From Rhodospirillales bacterium (GTDB lineage Bacteria > Pseudomonadota > Alphaproteobacteria > Rhodospirillales > Casp-alpha2), in contig JAJFIE010000455.1 of the NCBI GenBank assembly GCA_021775275.1, positions 1-8,519 of the forward strand: a stretch of 8,519 bases of DNA, in the 5' to 3' direction. Under the pieces are notes generated by a model that did no database searches, had not been told where the DNA came from, and saw only the letters and a list, made by a program, of their open reading frames with translations. The translations under genes were made by a program, and so were the position numbers. Shown one piece after another: positions 6,126 to 8,519 of the stretch. Within the stretch, counting starts at the first letter, position 1, and every line of letters starts with the position of its first letter.

Positions 6126-7928
6126 TCACCACGTTATAGCTGCATCATCGATGATCAATTGCGGTGTCGATTTGCCTTGCCAGGTGTTGATGCGCAGCTT
6201 GCCTGCCAGATGCAGGGCGCCGCCACCGCTTTTCAGGAGCGTTGCGCCCAGGGGGGTTTCCAGGCAGCGGAAGGCGATACCGTTCAGCCGACCACCTGAT
6301 GAGTCCTCGATACGGCACCGCACGTGATCCGTACCAACCGGGTCGGCAAAAACCAGACGGGCGTCGGGGATGACGAACCGGGGCTCCGGATTGCCAGCAC
6401 CGAACGGACCGACCCGCGCCAGATCGTTGAGCAATTCCAGGCTGGCGCCCCGGGTCTTGATGGCGCCATCGATGGATAACGTAGGCTCGATACCGTGGGC
6501 GACGATCTGGGCACCGATGCGTTCGCCCAGAAAGGCCCGGAAGCCAGTTAACTGGTCTTGCGTCAGGCTGAACCCGGCGGCCATGGCATGCCCGCCGCCC
6601 TTGACAATGTAACCTGCCTGACGCGCCGCAATAATGGTCTGGCCCAGATCAACACCGGTGACTGACCGCCCGCTGCCGGTTCCCATATCACCGCCCGCAT
6701 CGCCCGCAAACGCAATGACACACGCCGGTCGGTTGAAACGGTCCTTGAGGCGACTGGCGACAATGCCGACCACGCCCGGGTGCCACCCGACCCCGGCGGC
6801 GATGGCGACGGCGCCCAGATCATCACCCTCGCGTTCCACCTGTGCCATGGCGTCATCCAGAATATTGGCTTCGAGCGACTGACGTTCGCGGTTGTAGGAA
6901 TCCAGTTTGTTCGCAATATCTTTGGCTTCCGTTGCATCATCGGTGGACAGTAACAGCGAGCCCAGCGCGGACTCCCCTACCCGCCCGCCCGCATTGACAC
7001 GCGGACCAAACACGAAGCCGGCATGATAAGTGCCGGGCGGCTCGTCAATGCCGGCCACATCTGCCAGTGCATTGATGCCTATATTGCGCCGCGCGGCCAT
7101 GATCTTCAGGCCCTGATGAACAAAGGACCGGTTCAGGCCGGTCAACGGCACCACATCGCAGACAGTGCCCAGGGCCACCAAATCCAGCAGGTTCAGCAGA
7201 TCAGGTTCCTTGCGCGTGGCGAACCAATCGTGGGTCCGTAACAATCTGTTAACGGCGATGGCGCACAAGAATGTCAGGCCCACGGCGGCCAGTTGTTTAT
7301 AGGCATTGCCCGCTTCGTCGAGGCGTTTGGGATTCACCACAGCGACGGCTTTGGGCAGGGATGACTCCGCTTCATGATGATCGACAATGATCACGTCGAG
7401 CCCCACTTCATGGGCGGCGTCCAGTGCTTCAAAGGCCGTGGTGCCGCAATCGACCGTGACCACCAGCGACGCCCCGTCATTGCGCAATTTCGTCAACGCC
7501 GCCGCATTGGGGCCGTAACCTTCCTTCATCCGGTCCGGGATATAGACCTGGACCCGTGCGCCAACGGCTTTCAGATATCGCTTCAGTAGCGCTGACGATG
7601 TCGCGCCATCCACATCATAGTCACCGAAGATGGCGATCTGCTCGCCTTGCATGACCGCACTGGCGATGCGCTCCGCCGTGGCATCCATGTCACGAAATAC
7701 GCTGGGGTCGGGCAGCGAGTGCTTCAGCGTCGGGGCCAGAAAATGGTTTGCATCATCAAGCCCGACGCCGCGCGCCGCCATGATGCGGCCGACCGCTTCG
7801 GGCAGGTTCAGTCGCTGTGATAATGCCATAGCCACACGATCATCACCGGCGCGCGATACCCACCGCTTGCCGGTAACCGAACGGTCCACGCCGAGAAAGG
7901 CGTCGTTAAGTGGTGAAGAAGATGACAT
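6126..7928 (-). CDS. recJ: Single-stranded-DNA-specific 5'-3' exonuclease RecJ
   Basis: RecJ degrades single-stranded DNA 5' to 3' in RecF-type recombination, mismatch repair and rescue of stalled forks. The 600-residue product is full length. The DHH phosphoesterase core has GDYDVDG at 102-108, TVDCGTTA from about 158, and DHHE at 183-186, followed by the metal-site motif GTVCDVVPLTGLNR and GPRVNAGGR. The DHHA1 domain carries GSGRS and the GGGHAMAAG signature at 444-452. The C-terminal OB-type domain follows (GPFGAGNPEPRF, then the LAGKLRINTWQG strand) and ends at DDAAITW. All manganese-binding motifs are intact. The ATG at 7926-7928 lies 24 bp after the glpX stop; no clear Shine-Dalgarno sequence is visible there. 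A glpX-recJ pair is common in Alphaproteobacteria. Having dgt directly downstream is less familiar to me. Confidence 0.97.
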   Translation of the reverse strand: MSSSSPLNDAFLGVDRSVTGKRWVSRAGDDRVAMALSQRLNLPEAVGRIMAARGVGLDDANHFLAPTLKHSLPDPSVFRDMDATAERIASAVMQGEQIAIFGDYDVDGATSSALLKRYLKAVGARVQVYIPDRMKEGYGPNAAALTKLRNDGASLVVTVDCGTTAFEALDAAHEVGLDVIIVDHHEAESSLPKAVAVVNPKRLDEAGNAYKQLAAVGLTFLCAIAVNRLLRTHDWFATRKEPDLLNLLDLVALGTVCDVVPLTGLNRSFVHQGLKIMAARRNIGINALADVAGIDEPPGTYHAGFVFGPRVNAGGRVGESALGSLLLSTDDATEAKDIANKLDSYNRERQSLEANILDDAMAQVEREGDDLGAVAIAAGVGWHPGVVGIVASRLKDRFNRPACVIAFAGDAGGDMGTGSGRSVTGVDLGQTIIAARQAGYIVKGGGHAMAAGFSLTQDQLTGFRAFLGERIGAQIVAHGIEPTLSIDGAIKTRGASLELLNDLARVGPFGAGNPEPRFVIPDARLVFADPVGTDHVRCRIEDSSGGRLNGIAFRCLETPLGATLLKSGGGALHLAGKLRINTWQGKSTPQLIIDDAAITW

Positions 7929-7952
7929 GGCGTCAGATGCAGGGGGTGCAGA

Positions 7953-8519
7953 TCATGGGGCCGCGCCAGCATCACGGTGATGGGCTTCGATGTAGCGCAG
8001 GGTGCCCGTGCGTGACCGCAGGACCATGGAATGGGTAATGGACCCTACAGCGTTGCGCTGGACGCCCGGCAATAGCGGGCCGGTGGTAATGCCGGTGGCG
8101 GCGAAAGTCACATCGCCCGGTGTCATGTCATCGATGGTGTAGCGGGCTTCGGGGTTGGTGACACCGGCCTGCAAGGCCTTGTCGCGGTCATCGCCATTGC
8201 GAAGCACCAGACGACCCTGCATCTGGCCACGGGCGGCGCGCAATCCCGCCGCCGCCAGAATCCCCTGAGGCGCCCGGCCAATCCCCATGTAGATATCCAC
8301 ACCGCTTTCCGGTCGGGCGACAGCGACGGCGCCGCTGACATCGCCGTCAAGGATCAGGCGAATGCGCGCACCGGCGTCACGCACGGCAAGGACCAGGTCC
8401 TTGTGACGGGGCCGGTCCAGCATGCAGACGACGATGTCCCCCACGTTGACGCCTTTGGCCTCGGCCAGGGCATTCAGGTTTTCGGCGACACTTGCGTCGA
8501 TATTCACCACGCCATCGGG
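7953..8519 (-). CDS. glpX: Class II fructose-1,6-bisphosphatase GlpX, C-terminal part (5' end cut by window)
   Basis: GlpX hydrolyses fructose 1,6-bisphosphate to fructose 6-phosphate in gluconeogenesis; some relatives also act on sedoheptulose 1,7-bisphosphate. The visible 188 residues are the C-terminal part of a protein normally about 320-340 residues long, and the frame runs open off the right edge, so the GTG at 8508-8510 is internal. Recognisable motifs are VNIDASVAENLNALAEAKG, VCMLDRPRHKDL, IRLILDGDVSGAVA (DGD substrate loop), DIYMGIG, GQMQGRLV, FAATGITTGPLL and the C-terminal TLRYIEAHHR. The motif that normally reads GIGGAPEG is GIGRAPQG here, with Arg encoded at 8274-8276 and Gln at 8265-8267. 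From memory of E. coli GlpX these correspond to a substrate-contacting Gly (210) and a metal-binding Glu (213), so activity may be changed. recJ follows after 24 bp. In Alphaproteobacteria a homoserine dehydrogenase gene often lies upstream; here that region is outside the window. Confidence 0.93.
   Translation of the reverse strand, partial: PDGVVNIDASVAENLNALAEAKGVNVGDIVVCMLDRPRHKDLVLAVRDAGARIRLILDGDVSGAVAVARPESGVDIYMGIGRAPQGILAAAGLRAARGQMQGRLVLRNGDDRDKALQAGVTNPEARYTIDDMTPGDVTFAATGITTGPLLPGVQRNAVGSITHSMVLRSRTGTLRYIEAHHRDAGAAP

Noticed and set aside
1..8519. Search for a defence system, mobile element, CRISPR array, tRNA or riboswitch
   Set aside because: No repeats with regular spacing, no transposase or integrase motifs, no tRNA-like cloverleaf and no gap longer than 70 bp. 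Every gene belongs to a known housekeeping family.

Overview
The window reads as an ordinary core-genome stretch of an alphaproteobacterium. The protein signatures (NagZ N-terminus, ArgS N-terminal domain, class II dGTPase-like protein) and the gene order argS - SPOR protein - nagZ - scpA are typical of that class. The base composition looks moderately GC-rich by eye; I did not compute it. The order or family cannot be fixed from sequence alone.

All eight supported genes lie on the minus strand, so transcription runs from the right edge to the left edge. In transcription order they are: glpX (class II fructose-1,6-bisphosphatase, 5' end cut by the window), recJ (single-strand 5'-3' exonuclease), dgt (HD-domain dNTP triphosphohydrolase), argS (arginyl-tRNA synthetase), a membrane-anchored SPOR-domain protein, nagZ (beta-N-acetylhexosaminidase), a site-2-protease-type M50 membrane metalloprotease, and scpA (condensin kleisin, 3' end cut by the window). 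Spacing is tight. argS/SPOR overlap by one base (TGATG) and nagZ/M50 by four bases (ATGA). The other gaps are 11 to 70 bp. No convincing terminator, RNA gene, insertion sequence, CRISPR array or plus-strand gene is visible, and no gene-free stretch exceeds 70 bp.

Two functional blocks can be seen. The right half holds metabolism and DNA maintenance: gluconeogenic phosphatase, recombination exonuclease and dNTP pool control. The left half joins translation to envelope and chromosome functions: a protein that should bind denuded septal peptidoglycan, a muropeptide-recycling glycosidase, an intramembrane protease, and the start of the ScpAB condensin module. This is a housekeeping cluster rather than a new system.

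The points most worth a second look are two substitutions in the conserved GlpX motif that normally reads GIGGAPEG (here GIGRAPQG), the M50 protease placed between nagZ and scpA, the direct recJ-dgt junction, and imperfect inverted repeats in the two longest gaps.
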